Assembly: GCA_007692425.1 (NCBI GenBank)
Contig: RECG01000006.1
Coordinates: forward strand, 62,001 to 126,000
DNA from: Acholeplasmataceae bacterium
GTDB taxonomy: Bacteria; Bacillota_I; Bacilli_A; Acholeplasmatales; Acholeplasmataceae
Length of the DNA: 64,000 nt
Reading direction: 5' to 3'
Positions 35,819 through 46,639 of the stretch are shown here, one piece after another. The position numbers and the translations under genes were made by a program. How positions within the stretch are numbered: position 1 is the first letter of the stretch; each line of letters starts with the position of its first letter. A model generated the notes under the pieces. That model was given only the letters and a program-made list of their open reading frames with translations. It searched no databases and was not told where the DNA came from.

Positions 35819-36476
35819 TTACATCGCCACCCTGCCGGTCTATTATTGGACCTCCTTGGGCATCATGGCCTTCATCGCGTTGCTTTCCGTCGTCGTCGGC
35901 AGACGCGTCAAGAAACTCGATGTCCGTGAAAAACCCAATCGTTTTTTAACGGCGCTGATCAGTTTCACCAGCTTTTTCAACGACATGGTCAAAGGTTACA
36001 TCGGCAAGCACTGGCGCTATGTCGCCCCCTTGCTTTTCACCTTGGCGCTTTATGTGTTGCTGTCTAACATCTCCGGTCTTTTCGCGCTGGATGCGCCAAC
36101 CAAATACACCAGTATCACCTTCTCGCTTTCGATTGCCGCTTTCATCATCATCCAGACGACCGGTTTTGTCAGTCAGAGCTGGCGTCACATCCTGACCTTG
36201 TTCAAACCGTTTTTCCCCATGTTTCCACTTAATCTGATCAGTGATTTGACACCGATCATTTCCATGGCGCTCCGTCTTTTCGGAAACATCGCCAGCGGCT
36301 CGGTCTTCTTGATTTTGATTTATCGGTTCACCGGATGGGTCTCACCGCTCATCGCACCTGCCTTCCATCTCGTGTTTGATATCGGCTTCGGTGTGATCCA
36401 AACGCTTGTCCTGGTGTTGCTGACGGTTATTTTTGCTTCCAACAAAGTCGATGAAAACGACTTTGCGGTAGAATAG
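35799..36476 (+). CDS. atpB: ATP synthase subunit a
   Basis: 225 residues, polytopic stator subunit forming the ion half-channels. The essential Arg is in ISMALRLFGNIASGSV; a second conserved block is FDIGFGVIQTLVLVLLTVIF. AGGAGG (35784-35789) precedes ATG 35799. Starts within the atpI 3' end. Confidence 0.95.
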   Translation: MMQQVTDYIATLPVYYWTSLGIMAFIALLSVVVGRRVKKLDVREKPNRFLTALISFTSFFNDMVKGYIGKHWRYVAPLLFTLALYVLLSNISGLFALDAPTKYTSITFSLSIAAFIIIQTTGFVSQSWRHILTLFKPFFPMFPLNLISDLTPIISMALRLFGNIASGSVFLILIYRFTGWVSPLIAPAFHLVFDIGFGVIQTLVLVLLTVIFASNKVDENDFAVE

Positions 36477-36510
36477 ATTCATGTTGACAAACAGATAAAG
36501 GAGAATACAC

Positions 36511-36792
36511 ATGCTTACTTTTTTGATTCAGATGTTACCCGTCGTGCTTGAAGTGGTGCCCAATGAGTTTTATGCCAGGGGCTTTGCCTATATCGGCGCC
36601 GGCATTGCCGTCTTCACCGGTGTTGGTACCGCCATCGGACAAGGCCTCGCAGCCTCCAAGGCTGTTGAAGCCGTCGGACGTCAGCCGGAAGCATCAGGCA
36701 AGATCACGACCACGATGATCATCGGTCAGGCGGTTTCTGAAACATCTGCGCTTTACGGCTTGTTGATCGCTTTCATTTTGATCAACCAATAA
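36511..36792 (+). CDS. atpE: ATP synthase subunit c with Na+-binding signature
   Basis: 93 residues, hairpin of two TM helices with the loop GRQPEASGK. The ion-binding carboxylate is Glu77. Around it are Gln44 (helix 1, IGQGLA), Val75, Thr78, Ser79 and Tyr82, aligning with Gln32, Val63, Ser66, Thr67 and Tyr70 of the Na+-binding Ilyobacter c subunit with identical 33-residue Gln-Glu spacing. This predicts Na+ coupling. The N-terminus is about 12 residues longer than usual. AAAGGAGA precedes ATG 36511. Confidence 0.95.
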   Translation: MLTFLIQMLPVVLEVVPNEFYARGFAYIGAGIAVFTGVGTAIGQGLAASKAVEAVGRQPEASGKITTTMIIGQAVSETSALYGLLIAFILINQ

Positions 36793-36812
36793 ACCCATAA
36801 GGATTTGATGAC

Positions 36813-37352
36813 GTGCGAGAAATATTTCAAGAAGTTACATCGTTGATCGAAGAAGGTTTGTACTCGGTCTTCAACCGGCCTGACATCGTCATATTGAACC
36901 TGCTGTCACTTTTGGTGCTGTTTATCATTGTGCGCAAGTTTCTTTGGACCAAGGTCACGACCTATCTTGAATTGCGCCAGGAAGCATTGACTGAAGCATT
37001 GGCGGCCGCCGATGCCGAAAGGGAACGCGCCCAGGAACTGCAAGAGAAATCCGTCCGTGAATATGAACGGATGAAAGAAGAAACCCGCGAACTGAAAGAC
37101 AAACTGATGCAAGAAGCCTATCAGCAGCAAGAAGCATTGGTCACCAGTGCCAAGGCGGAAGCCAAGCGCAGGATCGAACAAGCGGAAAAAGACATTGCCT
37201 TTGAAATCGAGCAGGCCAATGAAGCGGTCAAGGCATCGATCAAAGACGTTGCTTTTGCTGCTGCACGCAAAATTGTCAAGCGTGAAATCGACGAAAGCAT
37301 GCACGAGGAGATCATCGACAAGATCACCAATGAAAGAACCAAGAAGACATGA
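36813..37352 (+). CDS. atpF: ATP synthase subunit b
   Basis: 179 residues; one N-terminal TM helix (IVILNLLSLLVLFIIVRKFLW) and a long charged coiled coil forming the peripheral stalk. GTG 36813 with AAGGA about 10 bases upstream. ATGA overlap with atpH. Confidence 0.93.
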   Translation: MREIFQEVTSLIEEGLYSVFNRPDIVILNLLSLLVLFIIVRKFLWTKVTTYLELRQEALTEALAAADAERERAQELQEKSVREYERMKEETRELKDKLMQEAYQQQEALVTSAKAEAKRRIEQAEKDIAFEIEQANEAVKASIKDVAFAAARKIVKREIDESMHEEIIDKITNERTKKT

Positions 37353-37861
37353 GCATTTACAATTATGCCAAGGCGTTGCATGACATCGCCCGCCAAAAAG
37401 ACAAACTTGATGTGTTGACGTATCAACTCGACCAGTTCAAAGACATGGTCGAACAACACCCGAAATGGGTCCTGATAATGGATTCACCCATGGTCGCACA
37501 TCACAAGAAGATCGCACTGATCGAAGGACTGGCATATGACGTCTCTTTTTTGGCATTTTTGAAATTGCTTGCCCGCAAGCATCACATGCATCTGTTTTTG
37601 GAGATTTATGAAGAGTGGGCATTTCTTGCCCGTCAGTATCAAAAAATCGCCCATGTTCATTTGTACACGGCCAAACCGCTGACAGACAAACAAGAAGAAG
37701 CCTTGAAAACAGTCCTCAGTCACCGGTTTGCACATCAGACGATCACCTTTCATACGACGATTGACGACAAGCTGTTAGGCGGCGTCAAGGTCGTCTATAA
37801 TGGCCAATCGCTCGATCGTTCGATTCTTCGTGAACTGCTTGAACTGGAAACATTCATCTAA
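37349..37861 (+). CDS. atpH: ATP synthase subunit delta
   Basis: 170 residues; OSCP-like subunit joining the b stalk to the top of F1. Helical N-domain ([22 protein letters not shown]) and C-terminal [15 protein letters not shown], a variant of the usual D-x-S-x-R-x-x-L block. Starts by ATGA overlap with atpF. Confidence 0.9.
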   Translation: MSIYNYAKALHDIARQKDKLDVLTYQLDQFKDMVEQHPKWVLIMDSPMVAHHKKIALIEGLAYDVSFLAFLKLLARKHHMHLFLEIYEEWAFLARQYQKIAHVHLYTAKPLTDKQEEALKTVLSHRFAHQTITFHTTIDDKLLGGVKVVYNGQSLDRSILRELLELETFI

Positions 37862-37874
37862 GGTGGTGGAACGT

Positions 37875-39380
37875 TTGTCAAAAATCAGAGTCCAGGAAAT
37901 GACCGAAATCATCAAAAAGCAAATCGAGTCATTTGAACAGGACGTCAAAATGGAAAATATCGGCAAGGTGCTGAGCGTCGGAGACGGCATCGCCATCGTC
38001 TATGGCCTGCAACAGGCCATGATGGGCGAACTGCTCGATTTTCCGCATGGTGTCAGAGGCCTTGTCTTCAATCTTGAGGCTCATCATGTCGGCGTCATCT
38101 TGCTTGGCGAAAGCGAAAAAATACGAGAAGGTGACTTGGTCAAGACGACCAAGCGTATTTTCGAAGTCCCCGTCGGGGAGGAACTGCTCGGTCGCGTTGT
38201 CAATCCTTTAGGTGACGCGTTGGATGCTGCCGGTCCCATCAAGACCGATCATTATCTACCGGTCGAACGCAAGGCGCAAGGCGTCATGGCAAGAGGATCG
38301 ATCGATGCATCTCTGGAAACCGGCATCAAAATCATTGATGCCTTGATTCCCATCGGTCGCGGTCAGCGTGAGTTGATCATCGGTGACCGCCAGACCGGGA
38401 AAACCACCATCGCCGTCGATACGATCATCAATCAACGCGGCAAGGACTGCATCTGCATCTATGTGGCCATTGGTCAGAAAGAATCTTCGGTCACGGCACT
38501 CGTCCAGTTGTTGAACCAGCATCAAGCCATGGATTATACGATCGTGGTCACCGCCGGGGCATCCAAAGAAGGCACGCTCCTTTATCTGGCACCATTTGCC
38601 GGTGTCACGATGGCCGAATACTTCATGCAAAAAGGCAAGGATGTACTCATCATTTATGATGACTTGTCCAAGCATGCCGTCGCTTATCGCGAACTTTCCT
38701 TGTTGCTCAGACGTCCGCCGGGACGTGAAGCGTATCCGGGTGATGTCTTTTACCTGCATTCAAGATTGCTGGAACGCTCCGCCCGTTTGAATGACAAACT
38801 GGGTGGAGGCAGCATCACCGCCTTGCCGATCATCGAGACCAAGGCCGGTGATATTTCCGCCTACATCTCCACCAACGTGATTTCCATCACGGATGGCCAG
38901 ATTTTTCTGGAAAGCGAACTCTTCTATTCCGGCATCCGTCCCGCCATCAATGCGGGTCTCAGTGTCTCACGTGTCGGCGGTGCCGCCCAGTGGAACGGCA
39001 TGAAAAAAATCGCCGGGACTTTGCGTATCGGCCTTGCCAATTATCGCGAACTCGAGCAGTTCGCCCAGTTCGGATCCGATCTCGACGCCAGTGCCAAGCG
39101 CCGTCTTGAAAGAGGACGCAAGACCGTTGAACTGTTGAAACAAGATGTCCACGAACTGATTCCGATGCCGACCCAGATCGTCGTCATCTATGCCTTGTCC
39201 AAAGGCTATCTGGATGACCTGAATATCGATCAGGTCCGGTTGCTTGAAGCGGAAATCAACCAAGGATTGAAAATGAATGATCAAGGAAAGAAAATCAACA
39301 AGCATCTGATGGAAACCAAAAAACTTCCTGATGAACAAGAACTCGATGCCTTCATCCGTGAACTGAAAAGGATGATCTGA
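37875..39380 (+). CDS. atpA: ATP synthase subunit alpha
   Basis: 501 residues; non-catalytic nucleotide-binding F1 subunit. Walker [14 protein letters not shown], the block [20 protein letters not shown], and [16 protein letters not shown]. Start taken as TTG 37875 ([12 protein letters not shown]), five bases after AGGTGGTGG (37861-37869). This matches other AtpA N-termini; the in-frame upstream codons would fall inside atpH. Confidence 0.96.
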   Translation: MSKIRVQEMTEIIKKQIESFEQDVKMENIGKVLSVGDGIAIVYGLQQAMMGELLDFPHGVRGLVFNLEAHHVGVILLGESEKIREGDLVKTTKRIFEVPVGEELLGRVVNPLGDALDAAGPIKTDHYLPVERKAQGVMARGSIDASLETGIKIIDALIPIGRGQRELIIGDRQTGKTTIAVDTIINQRGKDCICIYVAIGQKESSVTALVQLLNQHQAMDYTIVVTAGASKEGTLLYLAPFAGVTMAEYFMQKGKDVLIIYDDLSKHAVAYRELSLLLRRPPGREAYPGDVFYLHSRLLERSARLNDKLGGGSITALPIIETKAGDISAYISTNVISITDGQIFLESELFYSGIRPAINAGLSVSRVGGAAQWNGMKKIAGTLRIGLANYRELEQFAQFGSDLDASAKRRLERGRKTVELLKQDVHELIPMPTQIVVIYALSKGYLDDLNIDQVRLLEAEINQGLKMNDQGKKINKHLMETKKLPDEQELDAFIRELKRMI

Positions 39381-39381
39381 C

Positions 39382-42006
<2,625 letters not shown>

Positions 42007-42019
42007 AAGGAGGCCTGAA

Positions 42020-42229
42020 ATGGAACACATCATCTATTTCACATCATTGTTGCTTTTCTTCGCCTTGAACCTCAGGATTCTTCAGGCGTTGCACATCGAG
42101 AATAAGTTTCAGAAAATGAAGTTGTGGGAAATTAAGACAGCCTATTTCCTGCTGGCATTGATCACAGCACACATGCTGGCGGAAATCATGGTTCGTTTTT
42201 CAAAGTTGTTATTAGGTATCATGCCATGA
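42020..42229 (+). CDS. DUF1146-like small membrane protein
   Basis: 69 residues with two hydrophobic helices (IYFTSLLLFFALNLRIL; TAYFLLALITAHMLAEIMV). It occupies the position of Bacillus ywzB (DUF1146) just after atpC. AAAGGAGG is 6 bases before ATG 42020. Function unknown; an accessory of ATP synthase is a guess from synteny. Confidence 0.7.
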   Translation: MEHIIYFTSLLLFFALNLRILQALHIENKFQKMKLWEIKTAYFLLALITAHMLAEIMVRFSKLLLGIMP

Positions 42230-43773
42230 AGAAATCATGGTTAAGCGTTTGTTTGCGACACATCACCGTGCTGCTCATGTCCTTCATGGGCAGCTTGCTT
42301 CTTTATGGCTGCAGTCCCCTGGGTCCGGAAGACATGGAGACTCTCGCGATACGGATCCAAGAGGATTTGCCACGGGTGGTCAACCATGATTTTACGCTAC
42401 CTTCTTACCCTGGTGCCAATATCACCTGGTCCGTTCAAGGAAACACGTATGAGGACACCTTTGTTTATGAATCGCCCTGGACCGATCTTGAAACCCAAAT
42501 CGACGCACGCATCCGGATTGGTGGCACCACACAAACATACACCTATCCTCTGACCGTGCTTGCACGTGATTCGGCCGCAAACCAAAATCGGCTTGACATC
42601 ACCATGCCGGTTCCGCTTTCACAATTGACACGAGAGACATATGTCCCGATTTCCATCACGGTGACCACGACCAGAAACGGTGAGGCTTTCCTTGAGCATC
42701 ACGCCAGTGATGCAGAAATCCGCGGTCGTGGCAACTCGACCTGGTTCATGCCGAAAAAACCGTTTCGTGTCCGCTTTTCATCCAACACGTCCGTATTAGG
42801 CATGCCGGCAGCCCGCAACTATGTCTTGCTGGCCGAATATGCGGATAAATCGCTGCTTAGAAACACCATTGTCCATAAATTTTCATCTTTGCTGGAACAT
42901 CTTGACCATCACATCCAGACCAGGGCGGTCGAGGTTTATGTCAACGGGACAAACCAAGGTGTCTACACCTTGACCGAACATGTCGAAATCCATCGTAACA
43001 AACTCTTCATCGAGTCGGTTCCCGGCGAACTCAACACGGGCTATTTCTTCGAATTGGACCAGCGTTTCTGGGAACAAGACATCGATGAAGGATTTGACTG
43101 GATTGTGGTACGCGGTATTCCTTATGACATCAAAAGACCAAACACCAGCCATGATAACTACACAGCGGCACAAGCGGAGTTCTTAAGAGAAATCATTCTG
43201 GCGGCGGAAGATGCCCTGATTGCCCAAAGCGGCTATGAAGACCTGATTGATGTCGACAACTGGATTGATTATTTCATTGTTCATGAATTATTCAAGAACG
43301 TAGATGTCGGATGGAGCAGCGTCTTTGCTTATCGTGAAAAAGACGGCAAGCTCAAACTCGGGCCGTTGTGGGATTTCGATCTGGCAATCGGCAACGCCAA
43401 TTATATCGATTGGGGTGTGGAAAACTGGTATGGCATGCGTGAACACAAGAACCGGTGGTTCCGCCTGATGATGGACGTGCCTGAAATCCGTTTGCGCTTT
43501 CGTGACCGCTATCTTGAGATTCATGCGCTTTATCTTCCCGAGATCATCCAGGCCGTGCCTGTGCTTGCCCATGCCATGTCCGACATGGCCGGCCGTAATT
43601 TTCATCGTTGGCAGATATTGAACATGTGGGTATGGCCCAACACACCGCCCATGCTTGAGGCAACCACCTACATGGGACAAACTGAATTTGTACTTGATTA
43701 TATCCAATATCGGGCGCAATGGATGGCAGAAGCCGTCAACAGCAGTCGTTTCCTCAATGGTCAGTTCGATTAA
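42226..43773 (+). CDS. CotH-family kinase-like lipoprotein
   Basis: 515 residues. Lipoprotein signal with lipobox LYGC (Cys29). Residues about 35-115 form a beta-rich Ig-like domain. From about 125 on is a CotH domain: IRGRGNSTWFMPKKPFR, LLAEYADKSLLRN, GVYTLTEHVE, and the C-terminal GPLWDFDLAIGNANY whose DFD corresponds to the metal-binding motif. CotH of Bacillus is an atypical protein kinase phosphorylating spore-coat proteins; here the lipid anchor places it outside the cell. ATGA overlap with the DUF1146 gene ties it to the atp unit, an unusual neighbour. Substrate unknown. Confidence 0.88.
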   Translation: MKKSWLSVCLRHITVLLMSFMGSLLLYGCSPLGPEDMETLAIRIQEDLPRVVNHDFTLPSYPGANITWSVQGNTYEDTFVYESPWTDLETQIDARIRIGGTTQTYTYPLTVLARDSAANQNRLDITMPVPLSQLTRETYVPISITVTTTRNGEAFLEHHASDAEIRGRGNSTWFMPKKPFRVRFSSNTSVLGMPAARNYVLLAEYADKSLLRNTIVHKFSSLLEHLDHHIQTRAVEVYVNGTNQGVYTLTEHVEIHRNKLFIESVPGELNTGYFFELDQRFWEQDIDEGFDWIVVRGIPYDIKRPNTSHDNYTAAQAEFLREIILAAEDALIAQSGYEDLIDVDNWIDYFIVHELFKNVDVGWSSVFAYREKDGKLKLGPLWDFDLAIGNANYIDWGVENWYGMREHKNRWFRLMMDVPEIRLRFRDRYLEIHALYLPEIIQAVPVLAHAMSDMAGRNFHRWQILNMWVWPNTPPMLEATTYMGQTEFVLDYIQYRAQWMAEAVNSSRFLNGQFD

Positions 43774-43793
43774 AAAAAAGCCCTGTCAGGCTT
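43772..43793 (-). terminator. Terminator of the YigZ-like gene
   Basis: On the minus strand AAGCC...GGCTT followed by eight T. The hairpin contains the gene's stop codon. It also ends where the plus-strand cotH gene stops. Confidence 0.75.
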
Positions 43794-44394
43794 CAATCAG
43801 AAGCTGATGGGGCGCTAATGTCTCATAAGCATGCAAGAGATGCCGGACATCATCGAGGATCTCCGGTCCGGATTGGTCGAAGACAATATCGAAGGTGACC
43901 ATCGCCGCATAAGCGCTGTTGATGATGGTGGCCTTTTTTTCCAACAGGTGATGCAATTTGTCAATCAAGGTGTAGTCAAAGGTGATCCGGACCACCGCGA
44001 CAGTCTTCTTGATATAAAACGACGCCTGTTTGATCACGTTGGCACAAGCCTTCGTATAAGCACGGACAAGCCCGCCGGCACCCAGTTTGATGCCGCCGAA
44101 ATAGCGCACGACCACACAAAGGATATGGGTCACATCATGGTGCTTGAGCACCTCGAGAACCGGATAACCGGCGGTTCTTGATGGTTCGCCGTCATCATCG
44201 GCAGAGGCATGCTCACCGTTTTCACCCCATATGGAGGCCGTCACATAATGATTGGCCCCAGGATAGCGTTGTCTGGCGTCTTGCAGACAACGGTCACGAT
44301 CTTCAATGTGTGCCAAAGGATACAAAAGCGCGATGAATCTGGACTTGTTGACGACCAGTTCATGGCTTTCCATGTGTTTGAGATAGCGCATCCG
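43786..44394 (-). CDS. YigZ/IMPACT family protein
   Basis: 202 residues. N-terminal IMPACT domain: VNKSRFIALLYPL, HYVTASIWGENGE, ASDDGEPSRTAG-like block (ASADDDGEPSRTAGYPVL), VVVRYFGGIKLGAGGLVRAY; C-terminal DUF1949 ferredoxin-like domain. Homologue of E. coli YigZ and eukaryotic translation regulator IMPACT; biochemical role unsettled. ATG 44394 has GGGTGA 5 bases upstream; a longer in-frame start at 44433 would precede the promoter-like sequence. Confidence 0.9.
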   Translation of the reverse strand, partial: RMRYLKHMESHELVVNKSRFIALLYPLAHIEDRDRCLQDARQRYPGANHYVTASIWGENGEHASADDDGEPSRTAGYPVLEVLKHHDVTHILCVVVRYFGGIKLGAGGLVRAYTKACANVIKQASFYIKKTVAVVRITFDYTLIDKLHHLLEKKATIINSAYAAMVTFDIVFDQSGPEILDDVRHLLHAYETLAPHQLLIEA

Positions 44395-44407
44395 ATCACC
44401 CTGTTCC

Positions 44408-44416
44408 AGTATAGCA
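44408..44416 (-). promoter_or_regulatory. Extended -10 of the YigZ-like gene
   Basis: Minus strand TGCTATACT (TATACT at 44408-44413). It is about 14 bases from the start codon, so the leader would be very short. Confidence 0.4.
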
Positions 44417-44472
44417 TGATTTGGACAAACCATATCTTTTCAAGGCTTGTACTACTCAAATCCAGCGAAACT

Positions 44473-44481
44473 TGGTATAAT
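44473..44481 (+). promoter_or_regulatory. Extended -10 of cca
   Basis: TGGTATAAT with TATAAT at 44476-44481, 16 bases before ATG 44498. This rules out a start codon farther upstream at 44447. Confidence 0.6.
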
Positions 44482-44497
44482 GAAAATTGGTGATTAC

Positions 44498-45646
44498 ATG
44501 AGCGCATTACGAGGTGCGAAAAGAGTTTTGTTGGAACTCAAGCGACATGGATATGAAGCATACATTGTCGGTGGCGCGGTCCGCGACCACCTTTTGAAAT
44601 TGCCTTTGACCGATGTCGACATCACCACCAATGCCAAACCATACCAGGTGGCCAAATTATTCAAGACCAAACCGACCGGCGTCAAATATGGCACGGTCAC
44701 GGTCATGATGAGCGATGACACGTATGAAGTGACGACCTACCGGATTGACGGCACCTATGTGGACACCAGACACCCCGAAAGTGTCACCTACTCGGACTTG
44801 GTCGAAGAGGATGTCAAAAGACGTGATTTCCGGATCAACGGTCTTCTCATGGATGAACGCGAAGAGATCATCGACCTGGTCGAAGGTCGTCAAGACATCA
44901 GGGATAAGATCATCCGTACAATCGGTGATCCGTTAGATCGTTTCAACGAAGATGCCTTGCGGATCATGCGGGCCTTCTATTTTCAAGCCAAGCTCGGTTT
45001 CGACATCGACCAGGACACCTTGTCGGCGATTGAAGCTCAACGTCACTTGCTTGAGAAAATCGCCATGGAACGGATCATGACCGAAATCATCAAACTGCTG
45101 AAGAGCACGTATGCCAAACGGGCCATCCACGCCATGGTCACCACCAAGGTCCATACCGTACTGCCCGGTCTCGAAAAAGGCATGATCTACATCGATGGCA
45201 TGCAGGAAGTGCCTTTTGTCGATCCCTTTTTCACCATTTGTTTCACGTTGCATGGCAGCATCCCTGACGCCTGGCCTTTTTCCAACAAGCATCGTCACCG
45301 CTATCAAATGGCCAGCCAGCTGGCCAACCAGTATGAGTCGTTCGACGCCGAAGCGTTGTATACATACGGCGTCGATTTGTGTCTCCTGGCCAACAAGGTC
45401 AATGTCATGCTCAAACGTGCCCGGAACCAGCGGACCCAAATCGAGTCTGATTTCCAAAACCTGCCCATCCAGAGCGAACTTGATCTCAAGCTCAGGGCGC
45501 ATGACCTCATGCGCCTGACCGGTAAAAAAGCAGGTGCCTGGCTCAAAGAGATTCAAAAAGAAATGGTGCTTGCCATCCTTAATGGCAGGCTTGAAAACAA
45601 AAAAGAAGCGCTTGAACAGTTTGTCCTTGAGCGCATCAAAACATAA
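44498..45646 (+). CDS. cca: CCA tRNA nucleotidyltransferase
   Basis: 382 residues, class II CCA-adding enzyme completing tRNA 3' ends. Nucleotidyltransferase head with VGGAVRDHLL and catalytic DVDIT; RRDFRINGLL and the nucleotide-selecting EDALRIMRAFYF follow, then a helical tRNA-binding tail. No HD domain is seen. GGTGA lies 4 bases before the ATG. Confidence 0.94.
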   Translation: MSALRGAKRVLLELKRHGYEAYIVGGAVRDHLLKLPLTDVDITTNAKPYQVAKLFKTKPTGVKYGTVTVMMSDDTYEVTTYRIDGTYVDTRHPESVTYSDLVEEDVKRRDFRINGLLMDEREEIIDLVEGRQDIRDKIIRTIGDPLDRFNEDALRIMRAFYFQAKLGFDIDQDTLSAIEAQRHLLEKIAMERIMTEIIKLLKSTYAKRAIHAMVTTKVHTVLPGLEKGMIYIDGMQEVPFVDPFFTICFTLHGSIPDAWPFSNKHRHRYQMASQLANQYESFDAEALYTYGVDLCLLANKVNVMLKRARNQRTQIESDFQNLPIQSELDLKLRAHDLMRLTGKKAGAWLKEIQKEMVLAILNGRLENKKEALEQFVLERIKT

Positions 45647-45658
45647 GGAGAGTTGTCC

Positions 45659-46579
45659 ATGGAACTTCAAGAAAATCAAACGTATACCATGATTGCCAAG
45701 GTGGAAAGCATCAATCACGGCATTCATTTCTGCAATACGACGGTGCTGACCACGGAAGGCGAACACGTCAATCTAAAACTTGATTTCGATCAATTACCCC
45801 TCATTGCCATGGGTAAGGCATACCAGTTCGAAGCCCTGGCCGTTATCAAAATCGAGGATGAACTCATTCTGAAGTGCACAGGCATCAAACCGGCTGAAGA
45901 TGTCCTTAAAAATGAAGAACTTGCCAAGGTTTTTGAGCAGTTTTATGTCTATGCGCCCATGCCGATGATGGACATCAAGAAAACGATTGAAACATTTATG
46001 AACGACATCAGCAACCCTGTTCTCAAAGCCATCACGACCACCATCTATCGTTCACATGAACAAGCTTTTTACATCCATCCCGCCGCCACGAAGTTCCATC
46101 ACGCCTATGTGGGCGGGCTCAGTTATCACACCATGACCATGCTTAAATTGATCGATCCTTTTGTGGTGATCTATCCCTATTTGGACCGCGACCTCCTGGT
46201 GGCGGGAACGATTCTCCATGACATGTCGAAAATCGATGAAATCAGCGGCGTCGACGGCGAATACACGACAGAAGGACAATTGATCGGCCATCTTGTCATG
46301 CAGACATCAGAAATCGACCGTGTCGCTGATCAACTCGGATACAAGGACACTGAGGAAGTGTTGATGCTCAAGCACATGATTGTCGCGCATCACGGCTTGT
46401 ATCACTTTGGATCGCCCAAACGTCCCCAGACCGGTGAAGCCCTCCTGTTATGGTATCTGGATACGATTGATTCCAAACTGACCGTCTTGGGTGAAGCCTT
46501 GGAAACAACCGCCGAGGGCGCTTTCACAAGCATGATTTCCGTCTTGGATAAAATGAAGTTTTACAAACCGAAAAAATAG
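45659..46579 (+). CDS. yhaM: YhaM-like 3'-5' exoribonuclease (OB + HD domains)
   Basis: 306 residues. N-terminal OB-fold-like strands (about 5-85), then an HD domain with metal ligands in FHHAYVGGLSYHT, ILHDMSKI and MIVAHHGLYHFG. YhaM family enzymes trim 3' ends of RNA (and ssDNA) with Mn2+. ATG 45659 is 6 bases from AAGGAGAG; an in-frame TTG at 45653 touches that site and is rejected. Likely co-transcribed with cca. Confidence 0.88.
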   Translation: MELQENQTYTMIAKVESINHGIHFCNTTVLTTEGEHVNLKLDFDQLPLIAMGKAYQFEALAVIKIEDELILKCTGIKPAEDVLKNEELAKVFEQFYVYAPMPMMDIKKTIETFMNDISNPVLKAITTTIYRSHEQAFYIHPAATKFHHAYVGGLSYHTMTMLKLIDPFVVIYPYLDRDLLVAGTILHDMSKIDEISGVDGEYTTEGQLIGHLVMQTSEIDRVADQLGYKDTEEVLMLKHMIVAHHGLYHFGSPKRPQTGEALLLWYLDTIDSKLTVLGEALETTAEGAFTSMISVLDKMKFYKPKK

Positions 46580-46595
46580 CCGACAACATCAAAAA

Positions 46596-46623
46596 AAAGC
46601 GCTCTGGATTCAGAGCGCTTTTT
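46596..46623. terminator. Bidirectional terminator between yhaM and the parvulin-like gene
   Basis: Perfect 11-bp stem AAAGCGCTCTG / CAGAGCGCTTT with GATT loop, flanked by A and T tracts. Confidence 0.95.
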
Positions 46624-46639
46624 GATTCATCATATCAAA

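Noticed and set aside
44447-44497. Earlier start for cca
   Set aside because: It precedes the TGGTATAAT promoter element and lacks a ribosome site.
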